Shown here piece after piece: positions 25,524 to 34,688 of a stretch of DNA of 64,000 nt. The DNA comes from Hydrogenophaga palleronii_A (GTDB lineage: Bacteria; Pseudomonadota; Gammaproteobacteria; Burkholderiales; Burkholderiaceae_C): assembly GCF_031457455.1 (NCBI RefSeq), contig NZ_JAVDWU010000002.1, positions 248,001 through 312,000 of the forward strand, written 5' to 3'. The notes beneath the pieces were generated by a model that made no database searches, was not told the DNA's origin, and saw only the letters and a list, made by a program, of their open reading frames with translations. Position 1 is the first letter of the stretch; each line of letters starts with the position of its first letter. The position numbers and the translations under genes were made by a program.

Positions 25524-26621
25524 TCACTCTGTGACCGGGTAGGCGCCCAGAACCTTGTAGAAAGCACACAAATTCTGGAGTTCCCCCAGTGCCGCCGCCA
25601 CATGAGGCTGGGACGGATGCCCTGCGATGTCGATGTAGAAGTAATACTCCCATTGACCGGATTTGGCAGGGCGGGACTCGAACCGGGTCATGGACACGCC
25701 ATTGTTTTTCAGTGGCACCAGCAGATCGTGTACTGCACCTGGACGGTTGGGAACCGAAACCACGAGGCTGGTGCAGTCCTTGCCGGACGCCGGCGGCATG
25801 GCGAGCGTCTGAGGCAGGCAGATGACGGCAAACCGGGTCCGGTTGTATGCCTCATCCTGAATCGCATGGGCCACGATGTGCAGTCCGAACTGAGCTGCCG
25901 CGCGTTCGCTGGCCAGGCCGGCCCAGTTCGGTTGGGTCGCGGCCAGTCTCGCGCCCTCGGCATTGCTTGAAACCGCGCGCCGCTCGGCGTTCGGCAGGTG
26001 TTGGGACAGCCAGTTCTGGCACTGTGCCAGGGCCTGCGGGTGGGCCATCACGACCTCGATGCCGTCCAGGTTGTTGATCTGCCTGAGCAGGTTGTGGCGA
26101 ACCAGCAGACTGACTTCGCCTACCACGTGTACGGGTGAGCGAAGGAACAGGTCCAGCGATCTTGCCACCACACCCTCGGTCGAGTTCTCCATGCCCACCA
26201 CACCGTACTGTGCTGTGCCGGCTGCCGTGGCGTGAAACACCTCATCAAAGTTGGCGCAGTAGATCAGGTTGGCTGCGCTGCCAAAGAACTCGATTGCCGC
26301 CTGCTCGCAGAAGGTGCCTTGAGGGCCGAGCACCGCCACGCGCTGTGGTGCCTCAAGCGCCAGGCAAGCCGACATGATTTCTCGCCAGATGGAGGCCACG
26401 TGCTGGTTCAGCAGCGGCCCCTGGTTGGCGGCCTGGATCTTCTCGATGACCTGTGCCACCCGGTCCGGTCGGAAGAAGGGGGAGCCCTCCTGGCGTTTGA
26501 TCTCGCCGACTTTTTCTGCGACGTGGGCGCGCTGATTCAGCAGCGAGAGCAGTTGCTGATCCAGGGCATCGATCTGGATGCGCAGATCGCCAAGCGAGTC
26601 CGATGGTTTGGGTTGCGTCAT
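25524..26621 (-). CDS. pheA: Chorismate mutase / prephenate dehydratase (P-protein)
   Basis: A 365-residue bifunctional enzyme: an AroQ chorismate mutase domain at residues about 5-90 (LRIQIDALDQQLLSLLNQRAHVAEKVGEIKR), a prephenate dehydratase domain (VAVLGPQGTFCEQAA ... YGVVGMENSTEGVV), and a C-terminal ACT domain with the SVPNRPGAVHDLL and ESRP phenylalanine-binding motifs that mediate feedback inhibition. The ATG at 26621 is 5 bases after the serC stop; a TTG three codons earlier is less likely. Confidence 0.95.
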   Translation of the reverse strand: MTQPKPSDSLGDLRIQIDALDQQLLSLLNQRAHVAEKVGEIKRQEGSPFFRPDRVAQVIEKIQAANQGPLLNQHVASIWREIMSACLALEAPQRVAVLGPQGTFCEQAAIEFFGSAANLIYCANFDEVFHATAAGTAQYGVVGMENSTEGVVARSLDLFLRSPVHVVGEVSLLVRHNLLRQINNLDGIEVVMAHPQALAQCQNWLSQHLPNAERRAVSSNAEGARLAATQPNWAGLASERAAAQFGLHIVAHAIQDEAYNRTRFAVICLPQTLAMPPASGKDCTSLVVSVPNRPGAVHDLLVPLKNNGVSMTRFESRPAKSGQWEYYFYIDIAGHPSQPHVAAALGELQNLCAFYKVLGAYPVTE

Positions 26622-26626
26622 GCTGC

Positions 26627-27718
26627 TCAAGCCTGGGAGTGTTCGAAGTCGCGCATGTAATCAACCAGCGCTTGCACACCTTCCATCGGCATGGCGTTGT
26701 AGATGCTGGCCCGCATGCCTCCCACGGATTTGTGACCCTTGAGCTGGAGCAAGCCACGTGCTTTCGCTCCCGTCAGAAAGGCATCGTTGCGCGTCTCGTC
26801 GCGCAAGAAGAAGGGTACGTTCATGCGCGAGCGGCAGTCTTTGGCTACCTTGTTGACATAGAAGTCGGAGCCATCAATGAAGCCGTACAGCAGAGCGGCT
26901 TTGGCCACATTGCGCCGTTCCATCTCGGCCACACCGCCTTGCCTTTTGAGCCACTGGAAAGTAAGCCCCGCCACGTAGATGGCGTAGGTGGGCGGCGTGT
27001 TGTACATGGACTGATGAGTGGCCACGGTGGCGTAATCGAACGCAGAGGGGCAGACGCTCATCGACCTGCCAAGCAAGTCTTCGCGCACGACCACCAGGGT
27101 CAGTCCTGCGGGCCCGAGGTTCTTCTGCGCTCCACCAAATGCCAGGCCGACGCGCGACCAATCGACCGGGCGAGAAGCCACGTGTGACGAGAAATCAACC
27201 ACCAGGGGCGCGTCGCTGCCGAGGGATTTCAGATCCGGCAGTTCGTGAAACTCGACGCCGTTGATGGTTTCATTGCCGCAGATGTGCACGTATTGTGCGT
27301 CTGAGTTCAACTGCCAGTGCCCGGGGTCAGGCAGGCAAGTGTGGTTGTCAGAGGTGTTGCTGGCCGCTTCATGGACCCGGCAGTACTTCTGTGCTTCGGC
27401 GGCTGATTTTTTGCTCCAGCTGCCGGTGACAACAAAGTCGGCGGCCGCGCCTCGTGAAAGGTTCAAGGGCACGATGGCGTTTTCAGCCAACCCGCCACCC
27501 TGCATGAACAGCACCTTGAAGTGCTCTGGAATGGCCAGCAGCTCTCGCAGATCGGCCTCCGCCTGATCGCGGATGGACATGAATTCCTTGCCGCGATGGC
27601 TCATCTCCATCACGCTCATGCCGCTGCCGTGCCAGTCAAGCATTTCTGAAGCGGCCTCTTGCAGAACCTCCGCAGGCATGGCCGCTGGACCCGCCGAAAA
27701 ATTGAACGGACGCATCAT
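26627..27718 (-). CDS. serC: Phosphoserine aminotransferase
   Basis: A 363-residue PLP enzyme. It starts RPFNFSAGPAAMPAEVL, and the cofactor lysine lies in FGGAQKNLGPAGLT. It converts 3-phosphohydroxypyruvate to phosphoserine (serine pathway) and the matching step in pyridoxal phosphate synthesis. The start ATG overlaps the gyrA stop (ATGA type), which indicates coupled translation. Confidence 0.95.
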   Translation of the reverse strand: MMRPFNFSAGPAAMPAEVLQEAASEMLDWHGSGMSVMEMSHRGKEFMSIRDQAEADLRELLAIPEHFKVLFMQGGGLAENAIVPLNLSRGAAADFVVTGSWSKKSAAEAQKYCRVHEAASNTSDNHTCLPDPGHWQLNSDAQYVHICGNETINGVEFHELPDLKSLGSDAPLVVDFSSHVASRPVDWSRVGLAFGGAQKNLGPAGLTLVVVREDLLGRSMSVCPSAFDYATVATHQSMYNTPPTYAIYVAGLTFQWLKRQGGVAEMERRNVAKAALLYGFIDGSDFYVNKVAKDCRSRMNVPFFLRDETRNDAFLTGAKARGLLQLKGHKSVGGMRASIYNAMPMEGVQALVDYMRDFEHSQA

Positions 27719-30357
27719 GTGCCGCCGTTGCCTGCTTCTTCCGCGCCGTTCGCTTCGGGCGCGTCGGTCACATTGGCATCGTTTTCCACGATGCGTTGTA
27801 ACCCAGAGAGTTCAGAGCCGTCGTCGAGCGCAATCAGCGTGACGCCCTGTGTGGCGCGCCCCATCTCCCGGATCTCGGAAACGCGGGTGCGCACCAGTAC
27901 GCCTGTGTCGGTGATCAGCATGATCTCGTCATCGTTGTGCACCAGCGTGGCGGCAACGACCTTGCCATTGCGTTCGCTCTGCTGGATGGCGATCATGCCC
28001 TTGGTGCCACGCCCGTGTCGCGTGTATTCGGCAATGGATGTGCGTTTGCCATAGCCATTGATGGTGGCGGTCAGCACGCTCTGTTCTTCGTCTTCGGCCA
28101 CAAGCATCGCAATCACACTCTGGCCTTCTTCGATCATCATGCCGCGCACGCCGCGTGCGTTGCGTCCCATGGGGCGCACGTCGTTTTCGTCGAAGCGGAC
28201 GGCCTTTCCGCCGTCGCTGAACAGCATGACGTCGTGCTCGCCGTCGGTGAGCGCCGCACCCACCAGGAAATCCCCCTGGTCGAGATCCACAGCGATGATG
28301 CCCGCCTTGCGCGGATTGGAGAACTCGTCCAGCGCGGTCTTCTTGACGGTGCCCATGCTGGTCGCCATGAACACATAGCGATTGGAGGGGAAGGTGCGCA
28401 TCTCGCCCGTCAGGGGCAGCACCACGTTGATCTTCTCACCCTCTTGCAGCGGAAACATGTTCACGATGGGGCGGCCGCGAGATCCTCGCGACCCAGCGGG
28501 CACTTCCCACACCTTCAGCCAGTACAGGCGGCCTCTGTTCGAGAAGCACAGGATGTAGTCGTGGGTGTTGGCAATGAAGAGTTGATCGATCCAGTCGTCT
28601 TCCTTGGTCGCCGTGGCCTGCTTGCCTCGGCCGCCACGCTTTTGTGCCCGGTATTCGGCCAGCGGCTGACTCTTGATGTAGCCGCTGTGGCTCAATGTCA
28701 CCACCATGTCGGTGGGGGTGATCAGGTCTTCGGTGCTCAGATCTTGTGCGCTGTGCTCGATTTCACTGCGTCGCGCGCCCAGCTTGGTTTGTCCGAATTC
28801 CAGTTTTACCTCGGTGAGTTCATCGCCAATGATGGTCGAGACCCGTTCAGGTTTGGAAAGGATGTCCAGCAAGTCGTCGATCTCACTCATGACCTGCTTG
28901 TATTCGGCAACGATCTTGTCCTGCTCCAGCCCGGTCAGGCGTTGCAGGCGCATTTGCAGAATCTCCTGCGCCTGCGTCTCGGAGAGCCGATAGAGGCCAT
29001 CCGAGCCCATGCCGAACTCGCGCTCAAGCGACTCCGGACGGTAATCGTCTGCGTTGACCACGCCGCCGTCGGCGCGTGAGCGGGTCAACATCTCCCGTAC
29101 CAGTTGGCTGTCCCATGGCCGTGCCATGAGTTCCGCTTTGGCCACCGGCGGCGTTGGAGCACCGCGGATGATGGCGATGAAGTCGTCGATGTTGGCCAGC
29201 GCCACCGCCAGACCTTCGAGCACATGACCCCGCTCGCGCGCCTTGCGAAGGTTGAACACCGTGCGTCGGGTAACCACCTCCCGCCGGTGTTCGAGGAACA
29301 CCTGGACCAGCTCTCGCAGGTTGCACAGCCTGGGCTGCCCATCGACGAGCGCCACCATGTTGATGCCGAAGGTGTCTTGCAGCTGGGTCTGTTTGTAAAG
29401 GTTGTTGAGCACGACCTCTGGCACTTCGCCTCGTTTGAGCTCGATCACCAACCGCATGCCGGATTTATCCGACTCATCCTGAATGTGGCTGATGCCCTCG
29501 ATTTTCTTTTCGTGGACCAACTCGGCGATACGTTCCTGCAGCGTCTTCTTGTTGACCTGATAGGGCAGCTCGTCCACGATGATGGACTGGCGTTGGCCTT
29601 TGTCGATATCCTCGAAATGGCATTTGGCCCGCATCACCACGCGGCCGCGGCCGGTGCGATAACCATCCTTTACGCCATTGACGCCATAGATGATCCCGCC
29701 GGTGGGGAAATCCGGAGCGGGAATGATTTCCATCAATTCGTCAATGGTCGCGTCTGGACTGCGCAGCAGGTGAAGGCATGCGTCCACCACTTCATTGAGG
29801 TTGTGCGGTGGAATATTGGTGGCCATGCCCACAGCAATTCCGCCGGAGCCATTTACAAGCAAATTGGGAAGCCGTGCAGGCAGCACCAGAGGTTCTTTTT
29901 CCGAGCCGTCGTAGTTGGGCCCGAAGTTGACGGTTTCCTTGTCGATGTCTGCCAGCATCTCGTGGGCAATTTTCGACATGCGAATTTCCGTGTACCGCAT
30001 CGCAGCCGCGTTGTCGCCGTCGACCGAGCCGAAGTTGCCCTGTCCATCCACTAGCATGTGCCGCAAAGAAAAATCCTGCGCCATGCGAACGATCGTGTCG
30101 TAGACCGCGCTGTCGCCGTGAGGGTGGTATTTACCGATCACGTCACCCACGATGCGGGCAGATTTTTTGTAGGGGCGATTCCAGTCGTTGTTGAGCTCAT
30201 GCATGGCGAACAGCACGCGCCGATGCACAGGCTTGAGACCGTCCCGGGCATCAGGGAGAGCCCGTCCCACGATGACGCTCATGGCGTAATCCAGATAGCT
30301 TCTCCTCATCTCCTCTTCAAGGCTGATGGGCAGGGTCTCTTTGGCAAACTGTGTCAT
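27715..30357 (-). CDS. gyrA: DNA gyrase subunit A
   Basis: An 880-residue protein. The catalytic Tyr122 is in AAAMRYTEIRM. The quinolone-resistance region reads HPHGDSAVYDTIVRM with Ser83 and Asp87, the sensitive residues by E. coli numbering. The C-terminal beta-propeller contains the GyrA-box-like QKRGGRGKQA. Gyrase introduces negative supercoils with GyrB, which is not in the window. It is the first gene of the superoperon that continues through serC, pheA, tyrA, aroA-cmk and rpsA. Confidence 0.97.
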   Translation of the reverse strand: MTQFAKETLPISLEEEMRRSYLDYAMSVIVGRALPDARDGLKPVHRRVLFAMHELNNDWNRPYKKSARIVGDVIGKYHPHGDSAVYDTIVRMAQDFSLRHMLVDGQGNFGSVDGDNAAAMRYTEIRMSKIAHEMLADIDKETVNFGPNYDGSEKEPLVLPARLPNLLVNGSGGIAVGMATNIPPHNLNEVVDACLHLLRSPDATIDELMEIIPAPDFPTGGIIYGVNGVKDGYRTGRGRVVMRAKCHFEDIDKGQRQSIIVDELPYQVNKKTLQERIAELVHEKKIEGISHIQDESDKSGMRLVIELKRGEVPEVVLNNLYKQTQLQDTFGINMVALVDGQPRLCNLRELVQVFLEHRREVVTRRTVFNLRKARERGHVLEGLAVALANIDDFIAIIRGAPTPPVAKAELMARPWDSQLVREMLTRSRADGGVVNADDYRPESLEREFGMGSDGLYRLSETQAQEILQMRLQRLTGLEQDKIVAEYKQVMSEIDDLLDILSKPERVSTIIGDELTEVKLEFGQTKLGARRSEIEHSAQDLSTEDLITPTDMVVTLSHSGYIKSQPLAEYRAQKRGGRGKQATATKEDDWIDQLFIANTHDYILCFSNRGRLYWLKVWEVPAGSRGSRGRPIVNMFPLQEGEKINVVLPLTGEMRTFPSNRYVFMATSMGTVKKTALDEFSNPRKAGIIAVDLDQGDFLVGAALTDGEHDVMLFSDGGKAVRFDENDVRPMGRNARGVRGMMIEEGQSVIAMLVAEDEEQSVLTATINGYGKRTSIAEYTRHGRGTKGMIAIQQSERNGKVVAATLVHNDDEIMLITDTGVLVRTRVSEIREMGRATQGVTLIALDDGSELSGLQRIVENDANVTDAPEANGAEEAGNGGT

Positions 30358-30619
30358 GAGTGGCGTCGGTTGTACGGGATGAGGCCAGAAGGCAACCTGA
30401 CATTTTAGAGTGCTCAGGCAATCGGTCGCAGGCTGCGCCGGTGTTGCGGTTCAACAACGAATGCGTTCGCACAGCCAAAAGTGGTTACAACAGGTCCCTC
30501 ATGCGTCGCATTAGCCCCATCAGGCTTGTGGCACAATGAATTCAACGCTTTGGGTGGTGGTCACTTCGAGCGTCAATTTCTGTAACGCAGCAAGTCTGCG
30601 GATCACCAAGAGGAATACC

Positions 30620-31258
30620 ATGAAAAAACTGAATAAAGTGGCAATGCTGTTTGCAACCGCCGCCATGGCAACGGCCGCGGGTGCCCAAACCGTGGACAAC
30701 TGGCGTGCTGCCGATGGCACTGTCTGGAAAAACGGCACCAACGAACTCTGCTGGCGCAATGCCGGTTGGACGCCAGCCACCGCAGCCGCCGGCTGTGACG
30801 GTGCTATCGTGCCTGTTGCCGCACCCGCGCCCGCACCAGCTGCTGCACCAGCTCCCGCGCCTGCACCAGCGCCTGCACCCGCACCCGCACCAGCGCCTGC
30901 TGCTGCCAAGGTTACTTACGCAGCTGATGCCTTCTTTGATTTCGACAAGGCTGTCCTGAAGCCTGAAGGCAAAGCCAAGCTGGACGATCTCGCCAGCAAG
31001 GTGGGTGGCATCAATTTGGAAGTCGTGATTGCAGTGGGTCACACCGACTCCACCGGCCCTGCTGGCTACAACCAGAAGCTGTCGGTTCGCCGCGCCGAAG
31101 CCGTCAAGGCTTATCTGGTGAGCAAGGGCATCGAAAGCAACCGCATTTACACCGAAGGTAAGGGCCTGACTCAGCCAGTGGCTGACAACAGCACCCGCGA
31201 AGGCCGTGCGAAGAACCGTCGTGTTGAAGTGGAAGTTGTGGGCACCCGCGCCAACTGA
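30620..31258 (+). CDS. ompA: OmpA-family outer-membrane protein with Ala-Pro linker
   Basis: A 212-residue protein. The signal peptide MKKLNKVAMLFATAAMATAAGAQ is followed by a short Cys-containing segment (NELCWRNAGW), an Ala/Pro repeat linker (about residues 70-97), and an OmpA-C peptidoglycan-binding domain (VIAVGHTDSTGPAGYNQKLSVRRAEAVKAYL ... STREGRAKNRRVEVEV). The Asp and Arg of the latter bind diaminopimelate. There is no eight-strand beta-barrel, so it is smaller than E. coli OmpA. The ATG at 30620 follows AGAGGAA. It is divergent from gyrA across 262 bases that must hold both promoters. Confidence 0.88.
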   Translation: MKKLNKVAMLFATAAMATAAGAQTVDNWRAADGTVWKNGTNELCWRNAGWTPATAAAGCDGAIVPVAAPAPAPAAAPAPAPAPAPAPAPAPAPAAAKVTYAADAFFDFDKAVLKPEGKAKLDDLASKVGGINLEVVIAVGHTDSTGPAGYNQKLSVRRAEAVKAYLVSKGIESNRIYTEGKGLTQPVADNSTREGRAKNRRVEVEVVGTRAN

Positions 31259-31282
31259 TCACCGGGCAACCGACCAACAAAA

Positions 31283-31308
31283 AAACCGCGCTTCGGCGCG
31301 GTTTTTTT
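31283..31308 (+). terminator. Rho-independent terminator after ompA
   Basis: Stem AAACCGCGC / GCGCGGTTT with a TTCG loop and a T-run to 31308. Confidence 0.9.
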
Positions 31309-31330
31309 GTGTCCTGACGATAATCGACCC

Positions 31331-32038
31331 ATGAATCCAAACATCAACGCCGACCCTGCCGAACTGGCCAAATTTTCTGATCTCGCGCACCGTTGGTGGG
31401 ATACCGAAAGCGAATTTCGCCCATTGCACCAGATCAACCCGTTGCGCCTGGCCTGGATTGAGGGGCTTGCGGACATCGGAGAAAAGCAGGTTCTTGATGT
31501 GGGTTGTGGCGGCGGCATTCTTGCTGATTCCATGGCTCGCAAAGGGGCCAAGGTCACCGGGATCGATTTGTCCTCCAAAGCCTTGGGCGTTGCGCAACTG
31601 CACGCGCTTGAAGCAGCGACGCCCAATGTGAGCTACGAAGAGATCAGTGCCGAGGATCTCGCGCGGGATCGCCCTGGTTCGTTTGATGTGGTGACATGCA
31701 TGGAAATGCTGGAACACGTGCCTGATCCGTCGTCGGTGGTCAGGGCGTGTCATGCGCTGGTCAAGCCGGGCGGATGGGTCTTCTTCTCCACCATCAATCG
31801 AAGCCCCAAATCGTTCCTTTTTGCTATCGTGGGCGCGGAGTATGTATTGGGCATGCTGCCCAAGGGGACGCACGAGTATGCCAAGCTGATACGACCGCAC
31901 GAGTTGGCCAGGTATTGCCGCGAAGCCGGTCTTGAACTCGAGCACACACGCGGTTTGGAGTACAACCCGTTGACAAGGCGCTACTGGCTCAGTGCCGACA
32001 CCAGCGTCAACTACATGGTGGCCACCCGCAGGCCATGA
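31331..32038 (+). CDS. ubiG: Ubiquinone biosynthesis O-methyltransferase
   Basis: A 235-residue SAM-dependent methyltransferase. WWDTESEFRPLHQINPLRLAWIE is the UbiG N-terminal signature, VLDVGCGGGILADSMA is the SAM-binding motif, and VVTCMEMLEHVPDP follows. It performs both O-methylations of ubiquinone synthesis. The ATG at 31331 starts at MNPNINADPAELAKF. Its stop overlaps the next start (ATGA). Confidence 0.95.
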   Translation: MNPNINADPAELAKFSDLAHRWWDTESEFRPLHQINPLRLAWIEGLADIGEKQVLDVGCGGGILADSMARKGAKVTGIDLSSKALGVAQLHALEAATPNVSYEEISAEDLARDRPGSFDVVTCMEMLEHVPDPSSVVRACHALVKPGGWVFFSTINRSPKSFLFAIVGAEYVLGMLPKGTHEYAKLIRPHELARYCREAGLELEHTRGLEYNPLTRRYWLSADTSVNYMVATRRP

Positions 32039-32712
32039 TTTTCAAACCTGTTGAAGGCATCAAGGCGATCCTGTTTGATCTTGATGGAACTCTCATCGAC
32101 AGTGCGCCCGATCTTGGCGCTGCGGCCGATCTGATGCGAACTCGCAGAGGCTTGCCATCGCTACCGATAGATCGCTATCGGCCGCATGCAGGTTCTGGAG
32201 CGCGAGGCATGCTGCGCGTGGCGCTCGAGTCGGCCCCGGGTGACCCGGACTATGAAGACCTGAAGGCTGAATTTTTGACGCTGTATGAGTCATGCATGCT
32301 TGAACGCACACGTCCCTTTGCCGAGGCCGCGGAGTTGGTAGAGGCTTTGACCGAGAGGGGCCTGCGCTGGGGCGTGGTGACCAACAAAGCAGAACGTTTC
32401 GCCCAGCCCATCACGGCCGCCATGGCCATGTTCGCGAGCGCGGGTGCGATTGTCGGCGGGGACACCACGCCTTTCTCCAAACCACACCCAGAACCACTGC
32501 TTGAAGCCGCACGGCGCTTGGCATTGCGCCCCGGTCAGTGCATGTATATGGGTGATGACGAGCGAGACATTGTTGCAGGCAGGGCGGCAGGCATGCACAC
32601 CGTCGCTGCCAGGTACGGCTACGTGGGGGATGTGTCGACGGTTTCCGCCTGGGGAGCGCACGCGGAAGTGAACCATCCACTTGAGCTCTTGAAATTAATC
32701 GCTTTGCCTTAA
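32035..32712 (+). CDS. gph: Phosphoglycolate phosphatase (HAD family)
   Basis: A 225-residue HAD hydrolase. Motif I is ILFDLDGTLIDSAPDL (nucleophile Asp), motif II is GVVTNK, motif III is the Lys in SKPHPEPL, and motif IV is MGDDERDIVAGRAAG. The Gph type clears 2-phosphoglycolate from DNA repair and oxygenase reactions. Such genes are paired with ubiG in many beta- and gamma-proteobacteria, as here, coupled by a 4-base overlap. Other HAD substrates cannot be ruled out. Confidence 0.88.
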   Translation: MIFKPVEGIKAILFDLDGTLIDSAPDLGAAADLMRTRRGLPSLPIDRYRPHAGSGARGMLRVALESAPGDPDYEDLKAEFLTLYESCMLERTRPFAEAAELVEALTERGLRWGVVTNKAERFAQPITAAMAMFASAGAIVGGDTTPFSKPHPEPLLEAARRLALRPGQCMYMGDDERDIVAGRAAGMHTVAARYGYVGDVSTVSAWGAHAEVNHPLELLKLIALP

Positions 32713-32716
32713 ACTA
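32689..32716 (+). promoter_or_regulatory. Sigma-70-type promoter of ssrA
   Basis: TTGAAA (32689-32694), a 16-bp spacer and TAAACT (32711-32716), 10 bases before the tmRNA 5' end. It lies inside the last codons of gph. Confidence 0.55.
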
Positions 32717-32726
32717 CTCACTTCAG

Positions 32727-33114
32727 GGGCTGCACTGGTTTCGACGTGGGTTCGGACACGCAGCAGGGCATGTCGAGGTTCTGTCACCTCGTAAATCCGC
32801 AGAAAAAAACTAACTGCAAACGACGAACGTTTCGCACTCGCTGCTTAATTGCCAGTGAGCTTTGCAACAGCAGGCCTATGGGCTGGGCAAGGGTCCTTAC
32901 GGCGCAAGCCGGCGGGGTCCAGGCTGCAAAGATAATTCAATAGGCTGGTTGTGCGTCGGGTAACTTGGCGCGCAATGAGATCCAAGGTTGCTGGCGTCTT
33001 GTATAGCGTGCCACTGCGCGATGCGGGAAGCGAGAATCAAATCAGATGGCTACACATGTAGAACTGCTCGGATAAGGCTTGCGGACGGGGGTTCAAATCC
33101 CCCCAGCTCCACCA
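32727..33114 (+). ncRNA. ssrA: Transfer-messenger RNA (tmRNA)
   Basis: The 388-base gene begins GGGGCTGCACTGGTTTCGAC and ends GGTTCAAATCCCCCCAGC followed by TCCACCA, so it has the tRNA-Ala-like ends with an encoded CCA. The tag reading frame (32816-32848) is GCA AAC GAC GAA CGT TTC GCA CTC GCT GCT TAA, peptide ANDERFALAA. It rescues stalled ribosomes with SmpB. A genomic island starts directly after its 3' end. Confidence 0.97.
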
Positions 33115-33128
33115 TAACCTGTGACAAA

Positions 33129-33161
33129 GGCCGCTAGGAACATACACCTAGCGGCCTTTTT
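33129..33161 (+). terminator. Rho-independent terminator after ssrA
   Basis: Perfect 10-bp stem GGCCGCTAGG / CCTAGCGGCC with an 8-base loop and five T. It may have come with the island, because the right end carries another terminator (38876-38904) that could be the original one. Confidence 0.85.
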
Positions 33162-33226
33162 CTTTGGAAAATCAAAGACCTAGCGTGCAGCGACATACAA
33201 AGACCGCTATTGACAGTCAGTTTCAG

Positions 33227-33251
33227 TGTGGGGAACAATGCGGGGAACAAA
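33227..33251 (+). repeat. Left paired arm-type repeat of the island
   Basis: Two GKGGGGAACAA units 12 bases apart (33228 and 33240). It matches 38781-38805 at 23 of 25 positions in the same orientation. Further copies of GTGGGGAACA occur nearby at 33271 and 33315, a variant GTGGGGTCAA at 33291, and an inverted GTTACCCCAC at 33256. This density before an integrase gene fits arm-binding sites of integrase. Confidence 0.65.
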
Positions 33252-33344
33252 GCCTGTTACCCCACACTTTGTGGGGAACATCAGCGTATTGTGGGGTCAA
33301 GCCTCATGGTCGCGGTGGGGAACAGACTTCAACCACGCTACCTC

Positions 33345-34583
33345 ATGCTGACCGACATCGACTGCAAAAACGCTATCTGCCCACCAGAAAAAAAGCGGGT
33401 GCGCCTAACCGATTCCGGGGGGCTTTACCTGGAGGTGAGTCCGAACCGTTCACGCCGCTGGTTCTGGAAGTTTCGCAAGGGTGCCAGCGATTCCCGCGTG
33501 GCCTTGGGCAGCTATCCCACGGTGACTTTGAAAGCGGCACGCATGGCCCGCGATGCTGCGAAGAGCCAAAGGGCGGATGGCGTCGACTTGGGGCAGGCCC
33601 GCAAGTTGAAAAAACTCAAGTCGACCAACCCGGCGGGCGACACATTCAAGGCGGTGGCCTTGGAGTGGTTCGACAAACAGGCGGGCCAATGGAGTGAGGC
33701 CCATGCGCAGAGATCAAAACGCCAGCTTGAGCGGGATCTGTTCCCCTGGATCGGTGAGCGGCGCTTGATCGACATAGAACCCGTTGAACTGTTGGCAACA
33801 CTTCGCAAGGTGGAGGAGCGTGGAGCAGTCGAAACAGCAGACCGGGGCCTGATGTTGGCGCGGCAGATTTGGAGGTATGGGGTGGCGACGGGCCGGGTAG
33901 GGCGCGACATTACCGGCGACCTGAAGGGGGCTCTCATGCCTTACCGTGGCACTCACTTTGCTGCGACCACGGAACCGGCCAAGCTGGGGGAGTTGATCCG
34001 GGCTATTCGGGCTTACAAGGGCGGGCCAATAGTTCGGGCTGCGCTGCAACTGGCTCCCATGCTATTTCAGAGGCCCGGTGAGCTACGCGGTGCAACGTGG
34101 GCAGAGATCGACCTGGACGCGGCCCTCTGGACGATTCCGGCGGCGCGCATGAAGCGCAGCAAAGACGGGAAAGAAAACGGCGATCCGCACTTGGTGCCCT
34201 TGCCACGTCAGGCGGTGGAAATTTTGCGGGGTTTGCGTGGCTACACAGGCCACGGCATGAACGTGTTTCCCGGTGAGCGCAGCCACGATCGGCCCATATC
34301 TGAAAACTCGGTAAGAACAGCCTTGATCACGCTTGGCTACACCCCGGACGTGCAAACCTGGCACGGCTTCCGGGCAACGGCGCGCACGATGCTGGCGGAG
34401 CGACTTGAGTGTGACCCGCTTGTGATCGAGGCCCAACTGGCGCACTCGGTTAAGGACGCGAACGGACGGGCCTACAACCGCACGCAGTACATCAAACAGC
34501 GGGCGGACATGATGCAGCGATGGGCGGACTACATGGACCTCCTTGCCGCTGGTGCCGATGTCATTCTTATGAAACGAGCTTGA
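33345..34583 (+). CDS. int: Tyrosine recombinase / integrase (P4 type)
   Basis: A 412-residue protein. Residues about 1-80 form a DUF4102-type arm-binding domain (DSGGLYLEVSPNRSRRWFWKF, ALGSYPTVTLKAARMARD). The central SAM-like core binding domain is about 100-190. The catalytic domain has Arg243 (LFQRPGELRGATW), a Lys near 270, His340 and Arg343 (HGFRATART), His367 (LAHSVKD) and a nucleophile Tyr377 or Tyr382. P4-type integrases target tRNA and tmRNA genes, matching its position after ssrA. The ATG at 33345 was chosen; ATG 33306 would add 13 residues. Upstream lies a cluster of GTGGGGAACA repeats. Confidence 0.92.
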   Translation: MLTDIDCKNAICPPEKKRVRLTDSGGLYLEVSPNRSRRWFWKFRKGASDSRVALGSYPTVTLKAARMARDAAKSQRADGVDLGQARKLKKLKSTNPAGDTFKAVALEWFDKQAGQWSEAHAQRSKRQLERDLFPWIGERRLIDIEPVELLATLRKVEERGAVETADRGLMLARQIWRYGVATGRVGRDITGDLKGALMPYRGTHFAATTEPAKLGELIRAIRAYKGGPIVRAALQLAPMLFQRPGELRGATWAEIDLDAALWTIPAARMKRSKDGKENGDPHLVPLPRQAVEILRGLRGYTGHGMNVFPGERSHDRPISENSVRTALITLGYTPDVQTWHGFRATARTMLAERLECDPLVIEAQLAHSVKDANGRAYNRTQYIKQRADMMQRWADYMDLLAAGADVILMKRA

Positions 34584-34688
34584 AGGTTTGACGCCATGCC
34601 TAGCCCCGGCCATGCCCGGGAGTGAAACGCGGGACTCTCCGACCCGTTGGTCCTGGTTTCTAGTCGGTGCAGCTAATCGAGGCCCATT

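Noticed and set aside
27937..29079. Large plus-strand frames opposite gyrA
   Set aside because: They are shadows of gyrA, which has a complete set of motifs, and have no start signals.
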